In this document: one piece after another, positions 10,983 to 22,982 of the stretch
Position numbering within the stretch: position 1 is the stretch's first letter
Layout of the letters: each line of letters begins with the position of its first letter
NCBI GenBank assembly: GCA_030770425.1
Contig: JASJFT010000053.1
Coordinates: forward strand, 172,758-236,757
Origin: Darksidea phi
Taxonomy: Eukaryota; Ascomycota; Dothideomycetes; Pleosporales; Lentitheciaceae
Reading direction: 5' to 3'
DNA: 64,000 nucleotides
Program-made: the position numbers and the translations under genes
The notes under the pieces: model-generated
The model's input: the letters and a program-made list of their open reading frames with translations, nothing else
What the model was told of the DNA's origin: nothing
Database searches by the model: none

Positions 10983-12568
10983 ATGAACTGTTTCCGAGAG
11001 CCACTGTTGCTAGCCAGGTCAAAGCACATGCTTTACCCCCGGAGTAATTGCCGCGACGGCGTTCAAAAACTGAGGGCAGCATCGGCACGCCGTTTTCTCT
11101 CGGCATCTAGGGGCACGGCCGCTCATCAAAGCTACTGGAACCGGATACCTGCCTGGTCCGATATCAGTGAAGAGAGCTTTATAAGCTACGAATGGCAGGT
11201 AAGGTGGTTGTGCCCACGGCTGGGCCACCTTATTCCGCTGATACCACTTAGACAAAGAACTCAATCCACAATGCTCCTCAGCTCTTTCAACTCATGCGAG
11301 AAGTTCTTCCTGAAGTACTCCCTCAAAACGGCACACAAAAGCTAGACCCTAGAACAGCAAATGAATTCATCGACGATGTCAAGAATGGGATCCAGCGGGC
11401 GCCCATGGCCATTAGACTTACCCCACACATACTCAGCTTGATGAACTGGTGCGATCCACTTCGGGATCCTCTGATACGCCAATTCGTGCCCTTGGCATCT
11501 CGAATCCTTCCGGATCACCCAAAACTCACTCTCGACTCGCTGGATGAAGTCGGGGATTCTCCGGTAAAAGGTATCATCCACAGGTATCCAGACAAGGCCG
11601 TATTTCTGGGTATGGTCCTGTTCCATTGACAACCCCTAAGCAATTGCTAATGATAAGAATTTTAGCGACCTCTGTATGTCCCGTGTATTGTCGCTACTGC
11701 ACGCGGTCGTACACCGTGGGAGCAGACACCCAAGCCGTTAACAAGACACGTTTTCTCCCCATCCAGAAGAAATGGGACGTCATGTTTGATTACATCTCGC
11801 GCACCCCAAGCCTCGCGGACATCCTCGTCTCCGGCGGCGACGCCTATACATTGAGCCCGGACCAACTGCGCGCCATTGGGAAACGTCTCCTTGAAATACC
11901 GCACATCCTCCGGATCCGAATCGCTAGCAAAGGCGTGGCGGTTTGCCCGAGCAGGCTGATCGACCCGAAGGACAAGTGGACGAGCGTCCTGATCGATCTC
12001 GCGCGGCGGGGTAGGAAGATGGGGAAGAGCGTTGCGCTGCACACGCACTTCAATCATCCACAGGAGATCACTTGGATCACGAAGTTGGCAGCGCAGAGGC
12101 TGTTCGAGGAAGGTGTTGTGGTGAGAAACCAGACCGTGCTGCTCAATGGCGTCAACAACGACGTGAATACCATGAAGGAGTTGATCAAACAGCTTGCATC
12201 GATCAATATTCAACCGGTATGACTTGAACCCTCCTTTCGCATATCGGTGTCCGCTTTGACTCAAGCGCTGACTGCCAAAGTACTATGTATTCCAGAACGA
12301 TATGGTTCGTGGGGTGGAGGGTCTGCGAACCCCCCTGCACGAGATTCTTGGGCTCGAAGCGGCGATCCGAGGCTCGACGGCGGGGTTCATGACTCCCAAC
12401 TTTGTCGTGAATTTACCGGGTGGTGGGGGCAAGAGATTGGCGTGCTCGTACGACTCGTACGACAGGAGTACTGGGCGATCAACATTCGTATCCCCTGGTA
12501 GTAAAGATGCGGGCCGTAAATGGGAATATTGGGATCCGTTGTCTTCGCTCCCTCAAGCGAGCAATTAG
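10983..12568 (+). CDS. kamA: L-lysine 2,3-aminomutase family radical-SAM/PLP enzyme
   Basis: Four exons (10983-11198, 11252-11609, 11666-12216, 12281-12568) join in frame to 470 residues. Introns are 53-64 bp with good branch sites. Residues 1-45 are rich in Arg and Ala with few acids (ASARRFLSA), like a mitochondrial targeting sequence. The family core starts at SYWNRIPAW. The radical-SAM cluster motif CPVYCRYC (Cys about 196, 200, 203) is split only just upstream by an intron. SGGDAYTL, HTHFNHPQE and LPGGGGK follow; the last holds the PLP-binding lysine, about residue 426. In bacteria the enzyme moves the alpha-amino group of lysine to the beta carbon, giving beta-lysine. Such enzymes are unusual in fungi. 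Introns and the targeting leader argue against contamination and for old acquisition. A related aminomutase specificity (for example glutamate) cannot be excluded. Confidence 0.9.
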
Positions 12569-12762
12569 CAAAATGACTTAATTGGAATGTTAATAGATAC
12601 GCGGTACCGTAATCGTTCTGCCCACCGCACTGTGTACCCGTCTTGGTCCCAGCTTCTTCCTACAGGGTCTGTGTCCCTACTCTCTTCATCTAAGTGGGTG
12701 AGATTGGTGGTGCGTAAAAGACTGTGCGATGTAGTAATACTCTATATTCATCTCCAAAGTCC

Positions 12763-14238
12763 CTAATTATAGCTTCCGTTGAAGAACCTCGAGCCACTAG
12801 ATACAGCCGACGCTTCCGCAATGACTACGTCGACATCTCGCTGCTGGTGGATCACGCTCTCGGTAAGCCCCGTAGTACTGGCGTGATCGCCGGCTATATT
12901 ACCCTCGATTTCATTGTGGGTCGTCGTGGAGAGACCTAGGCCTCGTAACGGTGCATGAAGTACGCGCGGTGATTTACCGAGGCTCTTGTTAGACGATCGC
13001 CAAGGAGCCAACTCGAAGGCATTGTTTGAGCTATAGTTCCGAGGAATGCCGGAGTCGATAAGGCTAGACTGTAAGCTATCGAAGAAGGGCTTTATGGACG
13101 GTACGCAGGCCGTTATAACGCTAAGATGTATCGTTACCCTGTAGCTCAATTAGTACCTATATCTAGACTAAACTTGGACAAACTGACTGATTCCACAAGG
13201 TAGGTACGAGGTAGTTCCCTTTAGCGCGTTAGGAAATGTGAACGTATGCATATACGATGTTATTTGACTTACAGGTTGGATCATCACCGGAAAGGTATGG
13301 CCCGATGGCGCCGAGTCGCATTCCGGCGGTGACGCACACACTGGGTTTTTGTAAGAAAAGAATTGACGAATTTCATGTCGATATTACCACAGCCTAGCCC
13401 AAAACAACCCCAAAACGAGGAGTCTTTGCTGCCTTTCGATTTGGACCTTCCATACGATAAAAACAGGAACGAATGCAATGAAGAAGTCGGTTAGGATATT
13501 TATCGTTCCGTGAGCGAAGAGAAGACCCCCCTGGAATTTTTTGGTTAGTCCCACGCGCTAGGTATGGCGAGGGAACAGAGTGAACGCACCTCGCTAATGC
13601 AGTGGCTGTCAAAGGCTCTCATAGGTACTTGAGCTCCACATTGAAACGACAGAGAGAAGACGTATGAAATACACCACAATATGTTGAATACTACAAAGTA
13701 GGAGAAAGTGACCCCTGCCGTCTTGGAAGGGGTGATGTGGCTGATCAAGTGGATCAATGAAAGCTTGGAGAGAACAAATACGAAGATGGACAAGAGATCG
13801 GTTGCAAAGATTGTCTTGTGCGCTGTCAGTGATGGAAGGCTTGGATGCCCTGGGAGTATCATACCCTGTAATAAGAGCGTACGTGTTTCTTGTCGAGGGT
13901 GCTGAAGTGCTTTCCCAACCCGTATCGTACGGCTTCGCTGGCGGAGATGCTTTGGGCAATTGCGAAGCACTAGGATAGGCGCGTCAGGGCGTGTCAACCA
14001 GATGATGGGGCGGCTACGTATTCCGTACCAGGGCGGCCACAATCAATCCATTATCCAATCCGAACCGTCGCGCGGTCCAAGTCCGCAGAACGACGCGGAC
14101 GAGGACAAACAGCACAGATATACAGGCAAAAATCCAGGTGGTGATGATGACATATGAACCGTGGTCGTCGTTGGTGATGACGCCGTATGGAGGATAGGTC
14201 CCGCCATGGTAGGGCGAAGACGGGCTGGCAGACGCCAT
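12763..14238 (-). CDS. Pth11-like integral membrane protein (fungal rhodopsin domain)
   Basis: Seven exons (14238-14029, 13969-13865, 13814-13590, 13530-13391, 13340-13273, 13218-13188, 13138-12763) join in frame to 384 residues with about seven hydrophobic helices. The short outer N-terminus (MASASPSSPYHGGTYPPYG) precedes helix 1. Family blocks include TIFATDLLSIFVFVLSKLS, GGLLFAHGTINILTDF, TAGMRLGAIGPYLSGDDPT and VITACVPSIKPFFDSL. The C-terminal tail is polar. Members of this large family are often called Pth11-like receptors, but ligands are unknown for nearly all. An ATG at 14376 is in frame too; I chose 14238 because the extra 46 residues look unlike the family. The gene lies within the putative cluster on the strand opposite its neighbours. 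Confidence 0.85.
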
Positions 14239-15811
14239 GGATAGCTGGGGTTGGAGGAGCAAAGTCAAGACAAAACCGTGGCTGTGATTATATCGGACAA
14301 TTGGGCAAGAGATGTAGGCAAATGTGGGCAGTCGAGTAGGCCCGTCACCTCGTCGACCAATTCGATCGACAGACATAGCTGCCGAGGCCGCGACGGGTGC
14401 TACGTTAGGTTCCGCCGTGTCGGGCCTGGAGTGGTCTGAGTCGATGCCAGAGTGATTGATGAGTGGACGGATGAACGGGGATCCAATCGTGGGCTAACCA
14501 AATGGGCCAACTATGTTTGAAAGTCATGTCTACGATATCAGGCATGTCGCGGCCTTTGACCGAAGCCCGAGTGCGAGAATATTCAGCTGGAGAGGATGTG
14601 AGGATGGAAAGGACGAAAAAGGTCGAGTATGGGCTCCAAGCGCAAGGTAGACGGGACGGGTAACGCTTCCTACGCGCTGCGGCTGCTACACCATGTGTTG
14701 GTCTCGATTGGCGAGGCGTTAAAACGGCGAATACTGTGGTTGCAGGGGTAAATATTGTCACTTGCCACACCGAGCAGTTCCCGCGGGTCCACTTAGGTCT
14801 AAAAGATGATTGGACGGAGAGTTGCTTCGTAAGAGATGCACCTAGTATAATTGGTCCTTTCAACTTTGTGGGGCTGCTCGGGGGGCGGGGCGACATTATT
14901 TATCCCTGCAACCACATTAGTAGTTGGTTGGGTTGCCCGTGGTGGTTGGTTGCCATACAGATGTTTGATGGTGGTAGTGTGCTGCGTACTACTGCGTGCG
15001 CGTTGCACCTTACTACTCCTGAGGTGTTCTCCCTCGCGTACGCGTTGCACCTGCCTTGCCCTAGCTAGCCGAAGACAGATGGACCGTCGCTGCTTCCACA
15101 TCGGAGATAGACCTTCCGCATCTGGGATAAGCCCTCCGGCTGGCCATGCCAAGGCGGGTCGTTATCCGTCATGCCACGCGTCGTCCGATACTTATTGCCG
15201 TCGCATCCCCGCCAATCCCACGCACTCCCACGCCGCCCGAGGGACTGGTCCATATTTAACATTCATTTAATCATCATCAACGCCAACCCTCGATGTCCGT
15301 TGAGCAACCCGGAGGGCCCGTGCTTACGCGCTTCTGGTCGCATTGTACCACCTACCGCATACCTAGTCCAGCGGCGGATTCCTCGGCACAAAACTCCCCT
15401 CCGGTTCGCCCCAGCCTCCATCTGGCCAAAACCCGCCCCATTCCATCAATGCGCCTTATCGTCGATCTCGGCGCTCGCGGAGAATACGGGAGGAACCGCG
15501 ACCGGCACCCTGGCAGCCCCAGCGTGTCAGCATTGCCATCCCGCCGGGATACTGCCTGCGAGTGTCTTTACCAGCCGCCCTGCCAGTGTCTTTACCAGCC
15601 GTCCTGCAGGGAGATGCAACCCTGGGCCGGGGCCCGCTCCCTCGTCGTCGCCTTCTTCATTGCCCACCCACCGCTCTGCACCTCACCTCTGCCTTGGGTC
15701 CGTTACGGAAGACGACCCTCCATCTGACCCAATTTTGTGTTATTGGATCCATTGATTCGGCGCTTCTCACCACCACCACCTCGTGCTACCTCTGCTAGCC
15801 ATTCCGACAGC
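14239..15811. other. Intergenic between the Pth11-like gene and the permease
   Basis: This 1.6-kb region is GC-rich in its second half and holds several overlapping open frames on both strands (for example 14405-14896 minus and 15171-15755 plus) that are Pro/Ser/Arg-rich and match nothing. It probably contains the two divergent promoters and long leaders. Confidence 0.4.
15561..15608 (+). repeat. 24-bp tandem duplication upstream of the permease
   Basis: Copies 15561-15584 and 15585-15608 match at 22 of 24 positions (AGTGTCTTTACCAGCC core). It sits about 200 bp upstream of the permease start codon. Confidence 0.85.
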
Positions 15812-17815
15812 ATGAGTGTGGCTAGGCTCACGGCCAACGAGTTGAGGGAGAGGGTGCTGTCCAACACGGGAGCCGATGGACGCCTGAGGAACGAAGAATT
15901 CGATCTAGATGCGAGGGCGGTTGCCATTCTAAGCAAGAGGCACCAGATCAGCGTAAGTACTAGTCTCCACTTCAATCCCCAGCCATGGGAGACGGCCCTA
16001 ATATGTGGATGCATGTAGAAAAACTTCGGCTTCACCTCTATGCTGAGCTTCTCTACAACCGTCCTGGTCTCCTGGGAAGCTTTTGCAATGTAAGAACTAG
16101 GGCCTAACTCCGCCTCACCGTGTCTTAACTCAGCATTCAGAACCTTCCAAGGTGGATTGATCAATGGAGGGCCCTCCGTACTAGTTTACGGATTGATCTT
16201 CTCTTTCTTTGGTTCTCTTGCCACCGCTGCCTCTATGGCCGAGATGGCGTCCATGTCAGTGTTCCAACAATCTTGACTGCCCATCGCCGAAGCGTCCATG
16301 ACTGACGTCCCCGCTAGCTCTCCGACTTCAGGAGGCCAATATCACTGGGTCGCATTGCTGGCACCCAATCGTTATGCGATTCTCTTAAGCTGGTTCGCTG
16401 GTTCGTGCATTCACCATGATTCCCCTTGCGCTAGATGCTCTAACTGCCAGTAGGATGGATCACAGCATTCATGCGCATTGCTGTAACCGCTAGCGTCGCC
16501 TTTCTTGCCGCGACCATGATCCAAGGTCTGATTATCTTGAACTACCCCGATACATATCAACCCGAGCAATGGCATGGCACCTTGATGTACTGGGCTGTCA
16601 CGCTTGTCATCGTCTTCATCAACATCTTCGGCATCCGGATCTTCCCTTACATTGAGACGTTGGCCCTGATCCTCCACGTCATCTTCTTCTTCTGCATTCT
16701 CGTGCCTTTGGTGCATCTCGCCCCGCGAAGCTCGGCCGACTTCGTCTTCAACACATTCTCGAACACTGGCGGCTGGAAAAGCGATGGCGTTTCTTGGTGT
16801 ATCGGGCTCTTGACGTCAACTTACGCCTTTTCTGGTGTGGATGGCGCCTCTCACATGGGTGAGTAAACCAACATGGTCATCTGCTCGCCATATTACGACG
16901 GTGGTTGCTGTAGGCTAACAGGACGATGCAGCTGAGGAAGTCGACAATGCGGCAGTTGTGGTCCCCAGGACCATGATATGGAGCATGGTGGTGAGCGGAA
17001 CGCTCTGCTTCGGCATGAGTATAGCAATTCTTTTCACCATGGGCAATATAGATGACGCCATGGAAACACCTACGGGATTTCCCATCATCGAGATTTTCTT
17101 CAATGCCACCCAGTCGTACACCGCCACCAATGCCATGGTTTCGGCTTTGATCATATCTATCTTTTTCTCCGGGCTCGGTCTACTCGCTTCGGCTTCCCGT
17201 CTCATATGGGCCTTCGCCCGCGACGATGGGCTGCCATTCCCCCGTTACTTCTCACACGTAAGCTGCACAATAGGAAAGCCTGGCGGCGAAGCTTACAGAG
17301 AAGCATAGGTCGACAGCCGATTCGGTATCCCCGTTCGTGCCATTCTGTGGAGTGCGTTCATCATCATGATCCTCGGGTTGATCAACCTGGGATCAACGAC
17401 GGCGTTCAATGCCATGGTCTCGCTGGCCTTACTCGGACAATACACATCCTACGTTCTTCCAACCATCTTTATCCTTGCCCGTCGCATCCGCCCGGGGAAG
17501 AACATTCCTTACGGCCCGTGGGCGCTGGGGAAGTGGGGAATTCCTATCAACGTCTTTACTATCGCCTTCTCGTTTTTGACTATTGCGTTCAACGTCCTTC
17601 CTCCTTTCTTCCCCGTAACGGCAATAAACATGAATTATGCGGGGGTAGTATTTGGGGCTGCATTGATTATTTGTGCCTTTTTATGGATTTTCCAAGGGCA
17701 AAAACACTACGCGGGCCCGATCAGGGAGGTGATGATGAATGGAAATGTGCGGTCAGCGCTTGTAAACCGTGAGATTGAGACTACGCACGAGCACGTTGCG
17801 AAGCATGGCGAGTAA
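15812..17815 (+). CDS. APC-superfamily amino acid / choline permease
   Basis: Seven exons (15812-15952, 16019-16089, 16141-16254, 16318-16400, 16454-16858, 16932-17257, 17309-17815) join in frame to 548 residues with about twelve membrane helices. Family blocks: KNFGFTSMLSFS, TFQGGLINGGPS, SPTSGGQYHWVALLAP, SGVDGASHMG followed by EEVDNAAVVVPRTM, and YGPWALGKWG. This is the fungal GABA/choline/amino-acid permease group; it should bring an amino acid or amine into the cell. Introns are 51-73 bp. It lies among the metabolic genes of the putative cluster, and lysine or another precursor is a possible but unproven substrate. The short polar N-terminus and the C-terminus ending in EHVAKHGE are usual. 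Confidence 0.9.
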
Positions 17816-17991
17816 CAACGGTCTGGGCCCTAGAAATATAGTTGCAAGCAACAGTAACAATGAGGTTTGTAGCATGTGTTTCGTCGTTCAACCGGGGCAA
17901 ACTCTCGTCTTTACATTGGCACTATTCCTACATAGCGACCGGTCTAAGAGACACTGGACCTACACATATAGTGTCTATATAGAATGAAGAG

Positions 17992-19434
17992 TCAATACAA
18001 TCTCGAGTTATGCCACTTCAAGTACTCGCTGGCATTCATGTGTTCGTATCTAGCCGGGTTCGAGGCGTCGACAAAGTACGGCAAAGGACCCAAGTCTGCT
18101 GTCGGCGGAGCGCGGTAGAACATGACCGCAGACCGCCGTTCAGGAACGACTCGGACCTCGGATTCAGCCACCACTGCATCTGACGGTGAAGAGCCGGACG
18201 GTAACCCGACACGATGGACAGCGGCACGCAGATAGCCATTCGTCCAGCGCTCGAGTGTGTCGGAGACGAGCAGCACCAGATCCCCTTCCTCCTCCACATC
18301 TAAGGGCGCAAAGGCGCCGTCCGCCGCGTCCCCTTCGCGGACCTGCAGTTCGAGCCCGCTGGCCCCAACGCCATCTTGCAGCAGGGCGCTCACAACGCCG
18401 AGGTCCGAGTGCGGCCAGATACGTCGCATCGCGGGCGCATTGCCATTGATTTGCGCATCATCATCATGGTTCGTTTGCGACTCAGCAGTGCTCCGTTCGA
18501 GCACGCGTTGCTCCACCTCTGGGTAGAAATTCAGGTTCAGTTCCGCGCCCGCGCCTCCCGCTGCTGGACTGCTGATTGCGTTCGCAGGGACACCTAGGCC
18601 TTCTTCTACGGCGGACACGAGCTCAATGCATGTGGAGCGTATTTCTTGGTACGCGAGGCGGGTGGTGGTGGTGAAATTGGGGAGGATGTCGGGCGCAAGC
18701 TGCGGGGTCGGGAAGTGCGTGTCATGTGGGGGGCCGATGGCGAATTGCTCGCGGGCGTCGAGGAGAGGGAGGGATGGTTGTTGTACAGGAGATGGCTCGG
18801 TGAGGGAGGGTTGAAGGTTATTGGTCTGTTGGGTGGTTGGCGATTGGGGGCGCGGTGGTTGAGACGGCGTAGCGGCGGCGGAGTTTGGGTCTCGGTTACG
18901 CGCAATTGCGGCGCGGGCAGAGTTCTTGTCGGAATTATTGGCGACAGGGTTTATATTCGGCTTGTGGTGGAGATCGGGCCTTAATATGGCTGTCTTCTCG
19001 TATGCCCATGGCGAATAACCCCTGGCGGGGGCTTCGCCTCCGGGATGGCGGACGGTGAGCTTCGTGGTAAGGGGGAGAGCGAAGAATTTCCGATGCTATG
19101 GAGATGATAGACTAAGATCAGAAAGCTGTCCTCTTGGTACCATGAAGGTAGAGGGATATTTGAGAACGATGGGGTTGTTAAGAGAGTCCTGGTGGCCTAC
19201 ATAGTCAAATAGCGCTTTGCGAGTGGTGGGGGAAACAGCGTGATTGCGCACCCGTGCAAAGCCATACTTTTTAAGATGTGAAACAAGCTCGGAGGCAAAA
19301 GAATGGCGAGCATGCGGCGTAGAAATGAGCTTGTTTGAGGAGAAGATAGGCGATGCGTCGAGCGTACAAGGCCAGCGAAACATCCTGGGCGATCTGCGAG
19401 TAGACGGCGTAGCCTCACGGCTTGCGAGAGGCAC
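17992..19434 (-). CDS. 2-oxoglutarate/Fe(II)-dependent dioxygenase (IPNS-like fold)
   Basis: Two exons (19434-19201 and 19095-17992) join across a 105-bp intron to 445 residues. The N-terminal part has the substrate-lid region (SHLKKYGFARVRNHAV, KFFALPLTTKLTVRHPGG, ARGYSPWAYEKTA). The double-stranded beta-helix shows the complete iron and oxoglutarate set: PHSDLG (His and Asp), AAVHRVGLP (second His) and ERRSAVMFY (Arg-x-Ser). The enzyme should hydroxylate, desaturate or cyclise a small molecule in the cytosol. A Ser/Pro/Gln-rich segment (roughly residues 150-195) separates the two halves and looks like an insertion. The gene is divergent from the GNAT gene with only 224 bp between starts, so co-regulation is likely. 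Confidence 0.88.
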
Positions 19435-19658
19435 AGTAAATAACGGAAAGGTATGTCTAGGCTACCATGTGTACAACACAGACCCCCCACGCGTTGCCGC
19501 AGGATAATGTCCCACCTGCAGGTTGCTTACCCCGCTTCCACATGTCCAATGGCAGCTGCCTGCCCAAATGAATGCTTTGCATCTCTTCCAAGACTCGCCT
19601 CTTCCTACCACTCTCCCCTTTGTGAGCACTTTTTAGTTAGCCAAAAGATCCCGTCATA
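19435..19658. promoter_or_regulatory. Short bidirectional promoter region (2OG oxygenase / GNAT)
   Basis: The two start codons are separated by only 224 bp on opposite strands, so both promoters must lie here or overlap the genes. Pyrimidine-rich tracts (CTCTCCCC, CTCTTCC) are present on the GNAT side. No specific operator is recognised. Confidence 0.4.
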
Positions 19659-20470
19659 ATGGCCAATCCCACGGCCAAAGTAAGCGTCGCCTTACTCTCC
19701 GACGAAGACATCCCTACAAGCTTCCAGATCCTTTCTAAGAGCTTCGGCCACAACGCCCCGTTTGTGGACATCTATTTCCCCGGGCACGACACGCCGGCGG
19801 GCCAAGAGCAGGGTACCAAGCGCCTGGCCGCATGGAAGCGCAACTCCGACTCGACCTTTCTGAAGGCAGTCATACGGACCGGCCAGGGCGACGAAGAGCG
19901 CATCATCGGCTTCGCTGTCTGGACGTACATGAACGAAGCGCCGTCTGCGGAGCTGGAAAAGCTGGAAAACGTCGCTGAAGTGTGGCCCGACGAGCAGGAT
20001 CGCGAGTTCATGACTCGGCTTTGGAAGGACTACGTTGTCCCACGCACCAAGGCCATTGAGGAGTCGCAGGGCAAAGGCGTTTACGGTGAGTTGCGCGCAT
20101 CGAAGCCGAGGATACGGAATGTGCGCGATGGGACGCTTACGTGCTGAGCGTAGTTCTCGAGTTGCTTGCGGTTCATCCGGAGTATCAGCGTTTGGGCGCG
20201 GGTGCGGCCCTTGTCAAATGGGGAACCCGAGCTGCGGATGAGAAGGGATTGAAGGTATTGATATTTCCTTTTCTGTTCCCTCTACTGTGTCGTGGACTAA
20301 TGATACGATTTCGGCAGTCGGTCGTCGAGGGCACGCCGGTCGCGCGACGACTATACGAGCAATGCGGTATGCGGGCACAGATTGAAGAAATGCGGTTCGA
20401 CGTCGGAGATGAGTTTAGTGGAAGGCGGAAACCAAAGCTTATATTTCTAACGAGAGATCCCGGGTCTTAA
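19659..20470 (+). CDS. GNAT-family N-acetyltransferase
   Basis: Three exons (19659-20085, 20154-20254, 20318-20470) join to 226 residues. The acetyl-CoA motif is spread over exon 2: LELLAVHPEYQRLGAGAALVKWG, with the Q-x-x-G-x-G/A loop that holds the CoA pyrophosphate. Exon 3 supplies the last strands (GTPVARRLYEQCGM). It should acetylate a small molecule or amine; fungal relatives are numerous and mostly uncharacterised. The start ATG at 19659 follows AAGATCCCGTCATA. Its closeness to the oxygenase and its presence in the same 20-kb run as kamA recall archaeal and bacterial beta-lysine acetyltransferase pairs. However, this protein looks like an ordinary fungal GNAT, so the analogy is weak. 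Confidence 0.88.
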
Positions 20471-21264
20471 CTATCTAGGTATGGGTATGGGGAGTTTAGT
20501 TCTGGATATAATAGTAGAATAAATATTCTCCTTCTCTTCTCTTTCCCTTCTTCTTCTTCTTCTTCTTCTTCTTCTTCTTCTCTTATAATTTTTTGTTTCT
20601 AGTTGAGCAGGTAGCCGGTCACATTTCCTACTCTCAGGTTTGGTAGGCTACCGTCGCTACCGCTTAATAGTATGGTATACGGCACGCCATCTTCCATAAG
20701 GCTCGGAACATTATCCTACAGTGTACACTATACTCTATAAGTATTTTCTATTACTTATCTATTCTTAGAATTTATTAAGCTTAACTCGGAACAACGGTAG
20801 ACGAATAGCGCAGGGGCGTAGCGGAGACCGTTCAACGAACGAACTACTCCGTACCCGGAGTTATGTCAGTCTGGACCATCAATTTGAGTTCGTCGCAAAA
20901 CATGGATGTCAATAACAAGGAAGGAGTGGGTACATAGACACAAGATTGAAGCTCAATGCGTGTTGCTGACGCGATGGGCGGGCAGATTTTCTCTCCGCCA
21001 CTAACAAAAAGCGGAGGGAGGCGCCGAATCCGGGACACGCGGTTTGGCGGGGTGTGCATATCCCAGCCCACCAGCCGTCTCCTTGCCTTCTCTAAAAGTC
21101 ACCAGCAAATACTTACGCCTAATCGAAGCAAAGCACAACCTAATCGCTGCAATCCTCGTTAGAAATAAACATTTTTACTAGGGAGTTACTAAGCTGCAAC
21201 GAGAGTTACTGATAACGCCACGCCCCCATACCATCATCACCTGCACTCCTCCGACGTTGGCATC
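20471..21264. other. Intergenic with microsatellite
   Basis: The 3' flank of the GNAT gene and promoter of the FAD oxidase. About 20600-20830 is AT-rich with many TA steps, possibly an old RIP scar. No gene is seen. Confidence 0.4.
20548..20583 (+). repeat. (TTC)n microsatellite
   Basis: About 12 uninterrupted TTC units just downstream of the GNAT stop codon. Confidence 0.95.
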
Positions 21265-22982
21265 ATGCGCGATTTTTTCGCGCTTGTAGTGTTCTTGCTT
21301 TTCAGAGCTGATGCCTGGGCGATTGAATCCCTCGACTTTAATGCGGCAGATGCATTGCTTGATAACGGCGTCAATGTTTCGAAAATCCCCGCGTTGGCTG
21401 GCCTAGTGACACACCCGTCTCCAAGTGCGTGTTCGATCGCAGTAAGTACGACAGTGAACCAATCTGTGCATCCATCGCTTTGTTTAGTGCTTTGGCCTAA
21501 GACCTACGCAGTGCTCATCCCTGCAATTCCTTTTTGGTTCGCTGAATGTTATCATTCAAGGCGCATCTGCCTACGACGCTTTTACGAGCTCGTATTGGTC
21601 GATGCAGCAAGCAGCTGTTGACCCGCACTGCATCTTCAAGCCTACCAAGGCCTTGGACGTTTCAACTTCGGTGTTGATCTCACGGTTGACACAGTGTCCC
21701 TTCGCGGTGAAGAGCGGTGGCCATGCAGCATTTGCCGGTGCGTCTAGCATCCAGGGTGGTATTACCATCACCTTGGAGCAGATGAAAGCAATTACACTAT
21801 CAAGCGACAAAGAGATTGCGAGTATTGGGCCTGGGAATATATGGCTCGACGTTTACACCAAGCTCGAGAGCCATTCTCTTGCTGTCATCGGAGGGAGGGT
21901 AAGAAAAAGCAGCGCTATCATTCATTTGCGCAAGACTGACCCGTATGTAGGTCGCAGCCATTGGTGTCGGTGGCCTCACTCTTGGTGGAGGCATATCCTT
22001 CTTCTCCAATCAGTACGGCTGGGCATGCGATAATGTTGCGTCCTTCGAAGTGGTGACTGCATCCGGCCTAGTAATCACCGCGTCTCCAACCAGTTTCTCC
22101 GACCTCTACTGGGCTCTCCGTGGCGGTGGAAATAACTTTGGAATCGTCACAAAGTTTAACCTCGAAACAATCCCACAAGGGCTTATGTGGGGAGGCGGCC
22201 GACTTCACACCGAAAACCAATTCCCCGACGTCATCAATGCCTTCTACAACGTTGGTATGAACTCCGCCCGTGACCCAGCAGCCGCCCAGATCGTTTCCTT
22301 TGCATACGCTCAAAGCACCAGGTTCGCTGCCGCTGATCTTCAGTACGCTAAGCCTGTCACAAATGCCTCTGTCTTCTCCGAGTACTTTGCGATCGATCCT
22401 ATCCTCGACACGACGAGAGTTCGCACCCTTGCCGACCTCACCATCCAATTCAACGCCAGCAACCCCAGCGGCCTCCGCGAGACGTACTGGACCGCGACAT
22501 ACAAACTCGACAAAGGCTTCATCAAATTCATCCAGGAGACATTCTTCAAGGAGATCGCTGCTATTTCCGGCGCTGCTGCGCTCGTACCCGCAGCTACCCT
22601 GCAAGTAATCACCGTGCCGCAACTCAATAACATGGCGAAGAAGGGCGGCAACCCTCTTGGACTCTCACCATCTTCCGGTCCACTTCTTCTGCTGAATCTC
22701 AATATGATGTGGTCAGATATAGCAGACGACGCGAAGATCCTAGAGGTGAATTCAAACATTGTAAAGAAGACGACTGCGGAGGCAAAGGCGAGGGGCTTGT
22801 TTAACGATTACATTTACATGAACTACGCAAGTCAGTTCCAGGCTGTGGTTCCAGGATATGGGTCTGCAAGCCAAGCGACCCTGAACAAGGTAGCGAAAAA
22901 GTATGATCCGACGGGGGTATTTCAGACGTTGGTGCCGGGCTATTTTAAATTAAATCGGGCGCCAGATGCGAATGCGCTGTAA
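21265..22982 (+). CDS. Secreted FAD-linked oxidase (berberine-bridge-enzyme-like)
   Basis: Three exons (21265-21441, 21512-21898, 21951-22982) join in frame to 531 residues. Residues 1-19 form a hydrophobic signal peptide (MRDFFALVVFLLFRADAWA). The FAD-binding PCMH domain shows VKSGGHAAFAG, where His about 130 is the usual covalent FAD attachment site, then GPGNIWLDVY, AAIGVGGLTLGGG and YWALRGGGNNFGIVT. The C-terminal BBE block is YDPTGVFQTLVPGYFKL. Enzymes of this group oxidise alcohols, sugars or alkaloid-like amines with O2, making H2O2; many fungal clusters use one for ring closure. A short run between 21512 and 21560 that looks like intron is really coding (CSSLQFLFGS). Convergent with the SMP-30-like gene. 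Confidence 0.92.

Noticed and set aside
10585..11106. 173-codon minus-strand open frame
   Set aside because: It overlaps kamA exon 1 in antisense, is rich in Cys/Ser, and has no family resemblance.
14405..15755. Several long Pro/Ser/Arg-rich frames between the Pth11-like gene and the permease
   Set aside because: They overlap on both strands in GC-rich DNA with no motif, so they are most likely chance frames in leader or promoter DNA.
22068..22622. 184-codon minus-strand frame
   Set aside because: Antisense to the FAD oxidase exon 3, which has clear family motifs.
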